The translations under genes were made by a program, and so were the position numbers. The notes below the pieces were generated by a model, which saw only the letters and a list, made by a program, of their open reading frames with translations, had not been told where the DNA came from and made no database searches. Shown here piece by piece: positions 54,496 to 63,443 of a stretch of 64,000 bases of DNA. The number at the start of each line of letters is the position of its first letter. Positions within the stretch are counted from its first letter, which is position 1. The stretch is taken from positions 544,265 through 608,264 of the forward strand of contig NZ_WKJJ01000001.1 in the NCBI RefSeq assembly GCF_009674485.1. Direction: 5' to 3'. The DNA comes from Pseudoduganella rivuli (lineage in GTDB: Bacteria; Pseudomonadota; Gammaproteobacteria; Burkholderiales; Burkholderiaceae_D).

Positions 54496-57471
54496 ATGTG
54501 GGAAATATATTCCTACCAGGGAGCCGACACACTGGCAGGTGTCTTCAATGCCATCGCTGCAATCGTTGGGGCTGGCACTTATATCGGCGCCTTAGCCCTT
54601 GCAGCTACAATGGGTTGTCTCACCGCCTTCCTGGCGTACGCAATTGCTCCCCAGAAGATGCAGGGCTGGCAGTGGATTGCATCGGTAACACTGGTGTACG
54701 CAGTACTGCTTGTACCACGCCTGACCGTTGGTGTAGTCGACAAGACTGGCGGAAGCACCGTACGTGTCGTCGACAACGTACCTTTCGGCCTTGTCGTGCT
54801 CGCATCTATGACCAGTTCCGTCGGCAATGTCCTGACCGAGCTGTTTGAGACTGCCTTTCAGAGCATTCCGGGCCCTGCGAGCCTGCCGGCGGAGCTAACC
54901 TATCAAAAGAACGGCCTGATGTTCGGCAACCGTCTGATTCGGCAAACGACGCGCGTTGTCTTTCAGGATCCGGCATACCGCACGGACCTCATCAATTTTA
55001 TCGGCAACTGCACCATGTACGACCTCGCCGACGGGACGGTAAATCCCGCTACCTTCGCCACTACAGACAACGTCTGGCAACTAATGGCCACGCCCAACCC
55101 CGCGCGATTTACGCCGATGACGAATGCGTCAGGAGCATCGGAGATATTGCCCTGCCCCGATGCCTATCGAGCGCTTGACCGCGTCATGCCCGTGCAATTG
55201 ACTCGAATTCAGGGCAGTCTTGCACTACAACTGAATCCGACGTTACCAGCTAGCGTCGTCGGTTCAGTCATAGCCGGACAGATCGAGCAGACCTATATCA
55301 AGAACCGCATCGCTGATGCCGCAGCCAGTGCCGCTGACCTGATCCGTCAAAACGCCATGATCAACGCGATCAATGACGCCAGTCTGATAATCGGGCAAAA
55401 GATAAACGATGCGCCAGCCATGATGCTGGCGGTCGGCCGAGCACAGGCCACCGCCCAAACCAATGCAATCTGGATCAACTCCGGTAAAACTGCGGAACAG
55501 GGCCTGCCTGTCATCCGTAATGTGATTGAGGCAGTCGCATACGCGATCTTTCCCATCTTCATTCTGTTGCTCTTCCTTACTAGTGGGAAGGACACCATGA
55601 CAGCGATCAAAGGATATGCAGCCGTCCTAATTTGGCTACAGCTATGGCCAATGCTTTATGCAACGATGAACTACCTTGCGACCCACTACGCAGCAAAAGA
55701 ACTTGCCGCGGCAGCGGATGTCGGGGGCGGCCTGAAAGCGCTGTCCCTGACCACGGCATCGGCAATCTATTCGAACGCAATCTCGTCAGAAGCTGTCGTT
55801 GGTAATTTGACGATATTTATCCCGTTCATCGCGTGGGCTGCCTTAAAGCGAATGGAAAATCTAGGCACCATCCTTGCCGGCAGCGTGAATACGCTGCAAT
55901 CGGCAGTTTCCGCTTCATCGAGTGGGACAGCACTCGGCAACACCAGTTTCGGCAATATCAGCATGGACCAGATGACGTTGTCGCCGGTCCGGAACTCGCC
56001 GTTCTTCCGCAGCCAGCAAAACGATGTTTCGGGCCATACCTATACGGAAAATGTGAATTCAGGACGCGCTGTAATGAAAGCGTTTGCCAGCGAGGGACCT
56101 GTATCGCGATCTACCTCTGCCGGGTCAGGGACGCAGCATGTCCTGGCCGCACAGCAGGCTGTTACAGCGGCACTAACCGAAGCAAGAGCGGCAAACACCG
56201 AACGCAGTTCTGCAATAGCAAACGTGATCAGCAAATCCTCCGGGACCGTTACGGGTTCAGGAAATACCAGCAGCTCCGGGTCAAGCAGCAGCGAGAGCCT
56301 TGGTACGCGGGTCAACGAGCTGAAGCAAATCGCGAAACGCATTTCGGATATAACTGGCGTCAGCGTGGACCAAGTCACAAAAATTGCATTGGGAGGGTCA
56401 GCACATGTTGGCTTGAACTTCGGCGGTTCCTCGGTACTGGGAACTTTATTTCCTCTATCCGGCGGTATGCAAGGCACGATCAACGCTGAAACGGCGCATT
56501 CCGCCGGGATCAGAACCCAGGATGAAAAAGTACTTTCCGCCCTTTCCACTGAAGACACGGCCAAGTTCAAAGATTTTTCGGATACCGTGAGCCGGGATAA
56601 ACGAGCTGTTGAATCGCTGATGTTCGACACACGTACTGGCAAGGAGTTCAGCAAAAGGATTGCAACTGCCGTTTCACGCGCTGAACACGCCGAAGCGAAT
56701 TTACGTGACCAACTTGAGTTCGCTGAACGGCTAATGGCAACCCATTCGACGGGAGAGTCGATTTCAGCCGATACGCTCAAGGATCCGCAGAATGTGCGGG
56801 AGTTTGAAGCAACCGTTGGCGCCATGCGAAATGGCAGCGCTGCAATGCAGCGCTTATACGAAAGCTTGGTCGGTAGCCGGGCAATATTTCCCACGCCGGC
56901 GACGGCCCCAGGCTCCAATCTGCCCTTCTCTTTCGATGATGTACGAGCCCGCCATCGAGAAAACTTACAGTCTCCAAAACTCACACCTGCGAGTAACAAA
57001 CTGGGGAATGACAAGCCGAGCGATCCGGTTCCACCTACAGAGAAAAAATCAGACGCAACATCAGTACATCCGATGCCAGCGACTGAAGGGAAGAACAGGA
57101 GTGCCCACGCGCATCGTCCACCCGCAGAGAAAAGCACGCATTCAGTCCCTGTAGCAAACCCTTCAGCAATACCCGCGGATCGCAGCGACAACCATAAAAT
57201 CGGTACACCAACGTCACGAACGCCCGCATTCGGCGAAACACGCAAGGACGTCGAACGACAAGCGGAAAAGATCAAGAACGAGGTGGCCGCGCGAGAACAA
57301 GGGTTCGATGCCAAGGCCGGATTACAAAAAGGCGCCGACGGAAAACCTAATGCTGCCGAGGGACGCTCTTTGGCAGGGCGGGTCAAAGAGAATATGGAAA
57401 ATACACGCGACCCAGTGAGCGATACGGTCCGCAGCTTCATCAACAAACTCAGAGGGAAGTCAGACAAATAG
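54496..57471 (+). CDS. traG: TraG, mating-pair stabilisation and entry-exclusion target
   Basis: The 991-residue protein has an N-terminal membrane half (helices near residues 15-60, 90-110, 345-400, 440-460) and a large hydrophilic C-terminal domain rich in Ser, Ala and charged residues with coiled-coil potential. In F, the N-half helps pilus assembly and the C-half stabilises mating pairs. It closes the core tra operon. Confidence 0.92.
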   Translation: MWEIYSYQGADTLAGVFNAIAAIVGAGTYIGALALAATMGCLTAFLAYAIAPQKMQGWQWIASVTLVYAVLLVPRLTVGVVDKTGGSTVRVVDNVPFGLVVLASMTSSVGNVLTELFETAFQSIPGPASLPAELTYQKNGLMFGNRLIRQTTRVVFQDPAYRTDLINFIGNCTMYDLADGTVNPATFATTDNVWQLMATPNPARFTPMTNASGASEILPCPDAYRALDRVMPVQLTRIQGSLALQLNPTLPASVVGSVIAGQIEQTYIKNRIADAAASAADLIRQNAMINAINDASLIIGQKINDAPAMMLAVGRAQATAQTNAIWINSGKTAEQGLPVIRNVIEAVAYAIFPIFILLLFLTSGKDTMTAIKGYAAVLIWLQLWPMLYATMNYLATHYAAKELAAAADVGGGLKALSLTTASAIYSNAISSEAVVGNLTIFIPFIAWAALKRMENLGTILAGSVNTLQSAVSASSSGTALGNTSFGNISMDQMTLSPVRNSPFFRSQQNDVSGHTYTENVNSGRAVMKAFASEGPVSRSTSAGSGTQHVLAAQQAVTAALTEARAANTERSSAIANVISKSSGTVTGSGNTSSSGSSSSESLGTRVNELKQIAKRISDITGVSVDQVTKIALGGSAHVGLNFGGSSVLGTLFPLSGGMQGTINAETAHSAGIRTQDEKVLSALSTEDTAKFKDFSDTVSRDKRAVESLMFDTRTGKEFSKRIATAVSRAEHAEANLRDQLEFAERLMATHSTGESISADTLKDPQNVREFEATVGAMRNGSAAMQRLYESLVGSRAIFPTPATAPGSNLPFSFDDVRARHRENLQSPKLTPASNKLGNDKPSDPVPPTEKKSDATSVHPMPATEGKNRSAHAHRPPAEKSTHSVPVANPSAIPADRSDNHKIGTPTSRTPAFGETRKDVERQAEKIKNEVAAREQGFDAKAGLQKGADGKPNAAEGRSLAGRVKENMENTRDPVSDTVRSFINKLRGKSDK

Positions 57472-57480
57472 CGTCAGATT

Positions 57481-57738
57481 TCAGCGATAGTCATTGGTTA
57501 GTGTGACTTCGACATGCCGGCGTTCTTCAGCATCAAGTCCGCTATCCAACAAGGTCACTATGAAGCTAAGCCGGCAGTGACTGGCAACGACAAGGCAGAG
57601 ACAGTAGATGAGCAACATGATGGCAGCGCCGATCGACCCAGCAAGCACCATGGCCAGCAGTCCATCCTGGACCAGGAACGCTCCGCCAACGATAAAACCG
57701 AGAACTGCAACCACCGCCATCTGTCTAAATGTATTCAT
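57481..57738 (-). CDS. Small membrane protein, unknown
   Basis: From the ATG at 57738 (AGGGGG upstream) the protein has 85 residues with two helices (MAVVAVLGFIVGGAFLV, VLAGSIGAAIMLLIYCL) and a charged tail (LDAEERRHVEVTL). It is on the opposite strand directly after traG. Entry-exclusion proteins in F-type systems are small membrane proteins near traG, so that role is possible but unproven. Confidence 0.55.
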   Translation of the reverse strand: MNTFRQMAVVAVLGFIVGGAFLVQDGLLAMVLAGSIGAAIMLLIYCLCLVVASHCRLSFIVTLLDSGLDAEERRHVEVTLTNDYR

Positions 57739-57821
57739 GAGATCCCCCTGGCAAAGCAACAGGCAGATCTTCATCTTATGGCGCAGTAGGGCCTAATTCA
57801 AGCAAGCAGGAGGAATGCATC

Positions 57822-58397
57822 ATGAAACAAATTTTGACTATGCTTTTCATGTTGATCAGCCTGGGAAATGCCGTTGCGGTTTCACTTAACGGGCGCCCGA
57901 CAGACGACTCGGTTTGCGATCTGGGAACGATGACGACCTACCGGCTTGGTCGCATCACTTTCGTTGATGGAAATACTCAGCAGATCGACAAAATTTTTGT
58001 CCGCCTCGCTTTGCGCTTCATTAGCAAGTCATGCAGGGATGGCCAGGAATTAATCATGCATTCCGACTTCGGAACGCAAATGGACGAGAACTATTTTCGG
58101 GACGTCGCCACGCTACTCTGCGGCGCAGCGAATATTAAACGTGAGGTGCTTGCAACGTCGGAGCAACCCCACGCATTTCAGGTGAAGTGCACGATTGTAA
58201 AATTAAGAACGGCCACGGCGTGGCTTACCAACGCTGAAAGCGATAAAAGCACTGAGGCCATGATCGCGGAAGGTGCGCCATCCAGACAGAGCGGCGTACC
58301 GCCAGACGATAAGACACCGACACTGCCCAAGTGTTCCGAGAGGCCCAGGTTCGGGCCCTTCATTCTTGGAGTAGGCGGCGGCGCTTGTCGAGACTAA
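57822..58397 (+). CDS. Exported protein, unknown
   Basis: The 191-residue protein has a signal peptide (MLFMLISLGNAVAVS) and several cysteines in its body, ending GVGGGACRD. AGGAGG lies upstream. It sits between traG and the S49 protease gene, 33 bp before the latter. No family is recognised. Confidence 0.6.
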   Translation: MKQILTMLFMLISLGNAVAVSLNGRPTDDSVCDLGTMTTYRLGRITFVDGNTQQIDKIFVRLALRFISKSCRDGQELIMHSDFGTQMDENYFRDVATLLCGAANIKREVLATSEQPHAFQVKCTIVKLRTATAWLTNAESDKSTEAMIAEGAPSRQSGVPPDDKTPTLPKCSERPRFGPFILGVGGGACRD

Positions 58398-58430
58398 TCA
58401 AAGGAACACGTACGATGCGAGGAGGTCAGC

Positions 58431-59444
58431 ATGCGATTTACACGGAACTTTGCGGCTCGACGAAATAGTTCATCGTCGCCCGGCATTGGGGGCACTGAGC
58501 AGCTATCCCAGCTCATTGCTGAACTCAGCGCGCAACGCATATCACTGGAGCAAGACCGAAAACAATTTGCCGCCGATCGTCGCGCTGAACGACGCTGGCG
58601 CATGGGGCTGCGGTTCGTGCTATTCGTACTTCCGGCGCTGTTCGGCGCGGTCCTGCTTGCCAGCACGTTGGGCCTGCGCCTTGGCCCATTAGGCAAAGTT
58701 GCAGGCGTGGTGCACATCGACGGCGAAATTGCGCCAGGAACCAACGCTTCGGCCGACAAGGTCATCCCTGCTCTCGAAATGGCATTTGAAAGCGACAACG
58801 TTACCCAGGTGGTACTTGCCATCGATAGCCCTGGCGGCGCACCAGTCGAATCCGAACGTATCAACAGTGCGATCGCATCTCTTCGCGCCCGCCATCCCAA
58901 ACGCGTGACCGCAGTGATCAACAATGTTGGCGCTTCTGCCGCATACATGATCGCGCTGCACGCCGACACCATCGTCGCCGGCAAGTACAGCCTGGTCGGC
59001 TCCATTGGGGCCATCATCGCCCCCTGGCAATTGGATCAAGCCATGTCGAAAGTCGGCATCACGCAGCGCGTCTACTCATCGGGGAAGCTAAAAGCTTTCC
59101 TGAATCCTTTTACACCAGTCACACATGACGCTGATGCCAAAGCCCAGGAACTGGTGAATCGGATTGGCTATACCTTCATAGAAGAACTCCACCATCAGCG
59201 GGCCGGGAAGCTGAAGCCCGGAGTGGACTTCAGCACCGGCGAAGTCTGGAGCGGCCAGGATGCGAAAGAATTGGGGCTGGTGGATGCGGTCGGTACCATC
59301 GACAATCTGACGCTCGGGGATGGCATCAAGGCTTACAACCTGGGGCCGCATCGGGACATGATGTCTGTGCTTGGCGGTGCGGCCAATTTGCTGTATCAGC
59401 AGTCTGTCTTTGGCATCAAGGCACAGGCTTTGACGTTGCGATAA
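58431..59444 (+). CDS. S49 family membrane serine protease (SppA/SohB-like)
   Basis: The 337-residue protein has a helical cytoplasmic start, one transmembrane helix near residues 62-82, and an S49 domain: LAIDSPGGAPVES, the serine in NNVGASAAYMIALHAD, GSIGAI, and the lysine region SSGKLKAF. SppA relatives cut signal peptides and membrane protein fragments. GGAGG precedes the ATG. S49 proteases occur near transfer genes in some ICEs; the target is unknown. Confidence 0.9.
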   Translation: MRFTRNFAARRNSSSSPGIGGTEQLSQLIAELSAQRISLEQDRKQFAADRRAERRWRMGLRFVLFVLPALFGAVLLASTLGLRLGPLGKVAGVVHIDGEIAPGTNASADKVIPALEMAFESDNVTQVVLAIDSPGGAPVESERINSAIASLRARHPKRVTAVINNVGASAAYMIALHADTIVAGKYSLVGSIGAIIAPWQLDQAMSKVGITQRVYSSGKLKAFLNPFTPVTHDADAKAQELVNRIGYTFIEELHHQRAGKLKPGVDFSTGEVWSGQDAKELGLVDAVGTIDNLTLGDGIKAYNLGPHRDMMSVLGGAANLLYQQSVFGIKAQALTLR

Positions 59445-59522
59445 AAGAAATGGCCGCAGGTATTGAAATCAAATCAATCGATGATGTAAGCTCGGCAAAG
59501 CCATTTACATACCGGAGCTTTG

Positions 59523-60700
59523 ATGACCTTTGTCGCCGTATTGTATGCCGATTATCATCCTCTCATTGTTGCAGACTCTCTGGTTTCCCGGCGTGACAAT
59601 ACCGCCCCAGGTATTCCCACACCGTTACTGAACGATCCGGATGCACGGCCAGGGCAAGGCTACCGGCCCGTCGGGCTTGGTCGCAAATTCTGGCTGCTTC
59701 CTGACCGAAGTCTATTCCTGTATTCAGGTACGATCGGGTCTGCGCAAAAGTTGTTCGACCACTTACGCTCTTGTGTTACGGCGTCCCAGTGCTATGACAA
59801 TGCTACGCACTTACATGCAAGGGAATTTCGTGAAACCCATACTCAGTGTGACTTTTCCTTTTTGGTGATCACCTCAGCTACAGGGGAAATCGAACTTTTT
59901 GCTGATGGAACAGTGCATCAGGGCGATATTCCGGGGTACGGATATGTATTGGCAATAGGCACTGGAGCTAGCCATGGACTTGACATCCTTCGGCGGTATC
60001 CCGGCATCTCAACGGGGTCGATAAATGCTTTGCTGGGCAATGCGTTGAATGCCGCAGCCATACTGACACAAGACTACAAAGATGACTGGGGGACCGGCTC
60101 GATGATGTCAGCAGCTTCCTGTGGCGGCTACTTCGAAGTTGTACCGCCGACCCTATACGAAAAGGGCTTCGAGCACTTATATCGCGGTACGGCCCAGATA
60201 TTTTTGACCAGCGACAGTCTGGGAACCATGGTATCAAGATTCGTCGCAGCCAATCAGGGAGATGAGGAGACCGTTATCGTTGTTGGCGGCAACCTTGACA
60301 TGCCACTTACCCCCCAGCATTTTCCATTGATGGCGCAAGCTTACGCCAGTACAACATTCGCGCCGACAGAAATGATACTGTTAATGACGCCCCCTTCGAC
60401 GGCATCTTATCGTTTGCACACATTGCGTTCATGGTCATATTTGCAAACGTCGTGCCGGATTGCGGTCTCCGCGAACACGCGTTCCGGACACATAGCATTT
60501 CACTCCGAAATGGGAACCCTGTCGCAACCCTCCTTGAAGATGACAGTCCTGACCTTGTCGATCACGCTACCGGTTCGAGGATCGGTGCCGGCCGATTACA
60601 TTTCGAGGTGATGACGAACGATAAAGCGAACCCTCTAAACCTTATGCTCGCCCGGATCGACGCGCACAGGCATTGCCCACTGTGTGCAGCGTGCGCGTAA
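59523..60700 (+). pseudogene. Ntn-hydrolase-like (HslV/proteasome-fold) protein, frameshifted
   Basis: From the ATG at 59523 (GGAG five bases upstream) the product starts M-T-F-V-A-V. After Met removal, Thr1, Asp17 (in LIVADS) and a later lysine (GLGRKFWLLPDRSLFLYSG) match the Thr1-Asp17-Lys33 pattern and beta-strand order of HslV/proteasome subunits. Past a six-C run (60310-60315) the first frame turns nonsense-like. Adding one C gives a sensible continuation (PPAFSIDGASLRQYN ... HIAFMVIFANVVPDCGL ... LMLARIDAH) to 60700, about 392 residues in all. A single-base loss, a sequencing slip, or frameshifting at the C-run explains it. Confidence 0.6.
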
Positions 60701-60732
60701 TCGTAACCTCATGCGCGTACACCCGATGGATA

Positions 60733-61266
60733 CTAAATCTTGAAGGTGCCATTACATTCTCGCTGGTATAGGCACGAACGGCACGTGCCGATCGAGCTCG
60801 CATGCGTCGGGAGTACGCTGCCACGCAGAATTTCTTCCCGCCGGAGCGCAAGCCCCAGGACCGTTCGCTGATCCAGCAGCCACACCTTTTTTACGGTACG
60901 CCTGCCGCCGGCCGGCCGCTGCAGCAAGAAAATACCGAAATCGCTGACCTTCATCCCGGTAGTCTTCTCGACCACAAGGCGTTGTGCCGACATTTCAATC
61001 ACATCCGACATGAACAGACGATGTCCGTCGCGTACCTTCAGTTCAACCAGCTGAATATGATCTCCAACCTGGTAAGCGCGGTCGACCCGTACACTTAACC
61101 GCACAGGACGCTGAATCGAAAATGGTTTTTCCGAATAGACCAGCCGGCCATGTCGAAGCTCCGGCGGAATCCATTTTTTCTCCGACCACATGCTGAGCAA
61201 CACGCTAAGCCATACACCGCCTATCGCAACGCCCGCAACAAGCAGCAGCCAAGCAAACCAGCTCAT
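60733..61266 (-). CDS. Membrane-anchored Cas4/RecB-like nuclease, C-terminal half
   Basis: From the ATG at 61266 (GGAGGAACGCC upstream) the protein has 177 residues: an N-terminal helix (FAWLLLVAGVAIGGVWLSVL), then PD-(D/E)XK motifs of the Cas4 type: VRVDRAY, LVELKVRDGH (E-x-K), an IEMSAQRLVVEK helix, and a C-terminal C-x2-C-x5-C cluster (CRSCLYQREC). Cas4 proteins also need an N-terminal cysteine and a GxxxH motif, which are absent here but present in the gene just upstream. Its start overlaps that gene's stop (ATGA). It is the last gene of a four-gene operon. Confidence 0.72.
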   Translation of the reverse strand: MSWFAWLLLVAGVAIGGVWLSVLLSMWSEKKWIPPELRHGRLVYSEKPFSIQRPVRLSVRVDRAYQVGDHIQLVELKVRDGHRLFMSDVIEMSAQRLVVEKTTGMKVSDFGIFLLQRPAGGRRTVKKVWLLDQRTVLGLALRREEILRGSVLPTHASSIGTCRSCLYQRECNGTFKI

Positions 61267-61745
61267 GGCGTTCCTCCGCGTAAAGTGGCGATGCGTTTCA
61301 CCCGCTGCCGTTGCAGCGCCAGCGACGCAAGTCCGATTACTGGGCGGAGCACCACACGCGTAACCCGCGCAGCCAGTGGATGGCGATCTAGCCAATCCGC
61401 GATCACCGGGGAGACCTGGTAGTAACGGACAATGATCTGGCGTCCAACAACCGTGCGCCGCAACACCTGGTCCCGGAATTGGCGCAACACACTGGTTTCG
61501 GGAGCTTTGCCGCCATACACCGCTGTGGCGATGAAGCACCATGGCTTGCTACCACTGGCCGTGACTCCGGCAATGGTTCTGACGCCATCAAGATGAAACG
61601 CCGCGTGTGCCTCCAGACCGCGTTGCTGCGCATGGCGGCGTTCCAATGAGGTCCGCTTGCCATACCGGGCCTGGAGCAGCACCCGCTTTTCACAGAACCC
61701 CATTTCTGCGAGGTCCGAGGCCGTGACCTGTTTAGTTTTCTTCAT
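61263..61745 (-). CDS. Cas4-like N-terminal piece fused to a CFI-box domain
   Basis: The 160-residue protein starts at the ATG at 61745, one base after the upstream stop. Residues 1-50 read like the start of Cas4 (VTASDLAEMGFCEKRVLLQARYG, then RRHAQQRGLEAH, giving the first Fe-S cysteine and GxxxH). Residues 70-150 are a CFI-box C-terminal domain (CFIATAVYGGKAPETSVLR, RTVVGRQIIVRYYQVSPVIADWL), usually attached to secreted or surface proteins. The next gene supplies the rest of the Cas4 motifs. The combination is unusual. Confidence 0.65.
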   Translation of the reverse strand: MKKTKQVTASDLAEMGFCEKRVLLQARYGKRTSLERRHAQQRGLEAHAAFHLDGVRTIAGVTASGSKPWCFIATAVYGGKAPETSVLRQFRDQVLRRTVVGRQIIVRYYQVSPVIADWLDRHPLAARVTRVVLRPVIGLASLALQRQRVKRIATLRGGTP

Positions 61746-61746
61746 T

Positions 61747-62028
61747 TTATTGGCCGCCACTTTCAATCGCAGGTTCAAAAAGCTCAAGGGCGGCCATGGC
61801 CCGGTCGCCGACGTTGCCGGAATTACCCATACACGGTTGCTGGCCATCGTGGGAAGCCGCCTCCGGGGCGTGCGGCACCAGCGCAAATTGGCCAATGAAC
61901 CCGTCATAGGCCAATGTCCGCAAGCGGTTCACCCTCCTTGGTCCCTTGGGAAATCTGGCAAGTTCGTCAAATAAACGCGGGTTATCTGCGCGTTCCAGTT
62001 CCAGGCTGATACGCATTGTGGTACTCAT
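61747..62028 (-). CDS. ParR/StbB-like small partner of the actin ATPase
   Basis: The 93-residue protein has a short beta/alpha start (MRISLELERADNPRLFDELARFPKGPRRVNRLRTLAYDG region) similar to adaptor proteins encoded after ParM-type ATPases, then an Ala/Gly-rich tail. Its start overlaps the ParM-like stop (ATGA). It probably binds DNA at a centromere-like site; the family call is by pattern and context. Confidence 0.6.
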   Translation of the reverse strand: MSTTMRISLELERADNPRLFDELARFPKGPRRVNRLRTLAYDGFIGQFALVPHAPEAASHDGQQPCMGNSGNVGDRAMAALELFEPAIESGGQ

Positions 62029-63086
62029 CGTGCATCCCCTTCAGCAATGGCATCCAGCACAGCCCCTGACTGCGGTGCAGCTCCCGTAAGCGATTTCGCC
62101 AAGTCAAGGCCCGCATATTGAAAGCCTTTGACGTTTGCATATAGTGGCTCCCGCAGTTCCAGAATCGCATGCTGCGGAAATGCTGTCTTAAGGGCTGGCT
62201 TAAAGAAGAATGCGCCACCGCCCACAAGGATAATGTTCCTGATATCGCCGGCGTCTCCGACGTAGTGCATCATCTCGGCCACCGCCTGCTCCGGGATCTT
62301 ACGTGCCAGCGGTAAGTGCTGGCTGATGTCGTACTCCTTTTGAAAAATGACCGGATTCTTCCTGGTGCGCAGTGCCGTGTCGATCAGGTCATAATCGCGG
62401 AACTGGGAGTTCGTCGCCCGCCCGATGCCATCGGCAATCGACTGCAGCACATCGAACATGCCGCGATTGACAGAATTGCTGCGCTTCTCCACCTGGTGCA
62501 TGCCTTGCGTAACCAGCCAGTCAAACGTTCTGCGTCCAGGGTCAACGATCAGGCTGCGCTCCTTGCGGATTTCTGCAAGCCGGTTATGCGCCAGGCCATA
62601 TGACATCAGCGCGCCGGAAGGCTGCGCGATCACCCGCGCCTTGGCAATGCGAATGCGCCGGCCGGCAGCAAGCGCGTGTTCTCCCTCGACGCGTTTCTCG
62701 ACTAGGCTAACCAGCTTTTTCAATTTGAAGCTCGCTACCGGCACACCGATGATCAGCAAGTCGATACGCTCGACATTCATGTAGTACAAGGCACCCAGCA
62801 GCAACGCCAGGTATTCGTCGGTCTCGCAGTAACGGTCGTGCTGCAAGACGTTGGCGTTGAACACGTCGGCCGCCAAATGTACATCCGGACCCACCTCATA
62901 AATCAAATCGCCGACAGGAATGCCGATGGTTCTACGTTTCGCGCCCCACCCCTCTTGCAGGTGCTGCGTTTCTGTGGGATGGGCTTCGGACGGAAACATC
63001 TCGCACTTCGGAATACCATCCTTACAGGTCACAACGAATTTGGTGTTGCCTCGACCGACGTCGACGGCACGAACGATCTGTTCCAT
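62025..63086 (-). CDS. ParM/StbA-like actin ATPase (PRTRC-D type)
   Basis: The 353-residue protein from the ATG at 63086 (AGGAGATGCA upstream) has the actin/Hsp70-fold phosphate motif AVDVGRGNTKFVV at the N-terminus, the second phosphate motif region LIVDPGRRTFDWL near residue 185, and IILVGGGAFFF near residue 290. ParM proteins form filaments that segregate low-copy DNA; in an ICE this could stabilise the excised circle. It heads the four-gene operon. Confidence 0.85.
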   Translation of the reverse strand: MEQIVRAVDVGRGNTKFVVTCKDGIPKCEMFPSEAHPTETQHLQEGWGAKRRTIGIPVGDLIYEVGPDVHLAADVFNANVLQHDRYCETDEYLALLLGALYYMNVERIDLLIIGVPVASFKLKKLVSLVEKRVEGEHALAAGRRIRIAKARVIAQPSGALMSYGLAHNRLAEIRKERSLIVDPGRRTFDWLVTQGMHQVEKRSNSVNRGMFDVLQSIADGIGRATNSQFRDYDLIDTALRTRKNPVIFQKEYDISQHLPLARKIPEQAVAEMMHYVGDAGDIRNIILVGGGAFFFKPALKTAFPQHAILELREPLYANVKGFQYAGLDLAKSLTGAAPQSGAVLDAIAEGDAR

Positions 63087-63443
63087 TGCATCTCCTGTCT
63101 CCGTGATGAACACCAGATTATTGGAAGTCCAGCGATCCGGCTCCCCAAAAAAGCACCTGCTCCTGGCTGATTTCGCATTCGGGCCCGGATACACCGCGCT
63201 TGCGGAACCAGTGGGGTGTATTTCCAGCACAGCGGCGCGCTTGCCGACGGTAGCCGGCCGCAGCGCTCGTGCCGGGTCCGCGCTGGAATTCAACGACTTG
63301 GTGGCTTCCCACATCCTCGGCCTAGACACGCCTCCCACGATCAACAAACAGAGGTACACCACACCGGTGGCCTGTCAAGGGGGCGCTGGCGCGGCCACCG
63401 GCCTACTAAGTAAATTCGCCATAAGCTACAAATTTCAAGTGAA
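63087..63443. other. Upstream region of the ParM operon
   Basis: About 360 bp with no convincing gene. A frame continues upstream from the ParM-like start and another runs on the forward strand, but both look non-coding. The promoter, and possibly a parC-like site, of the ParM operon is expected here; I could not make out a clear repeat array. Confidence 0.35.

Noticed and set aside
56040..57467. Reverse ORF of 475 residues under traG
   Set aside because: Antisense shadow of the TraG C-terminal domain; serine/arginine-rich with no motif.
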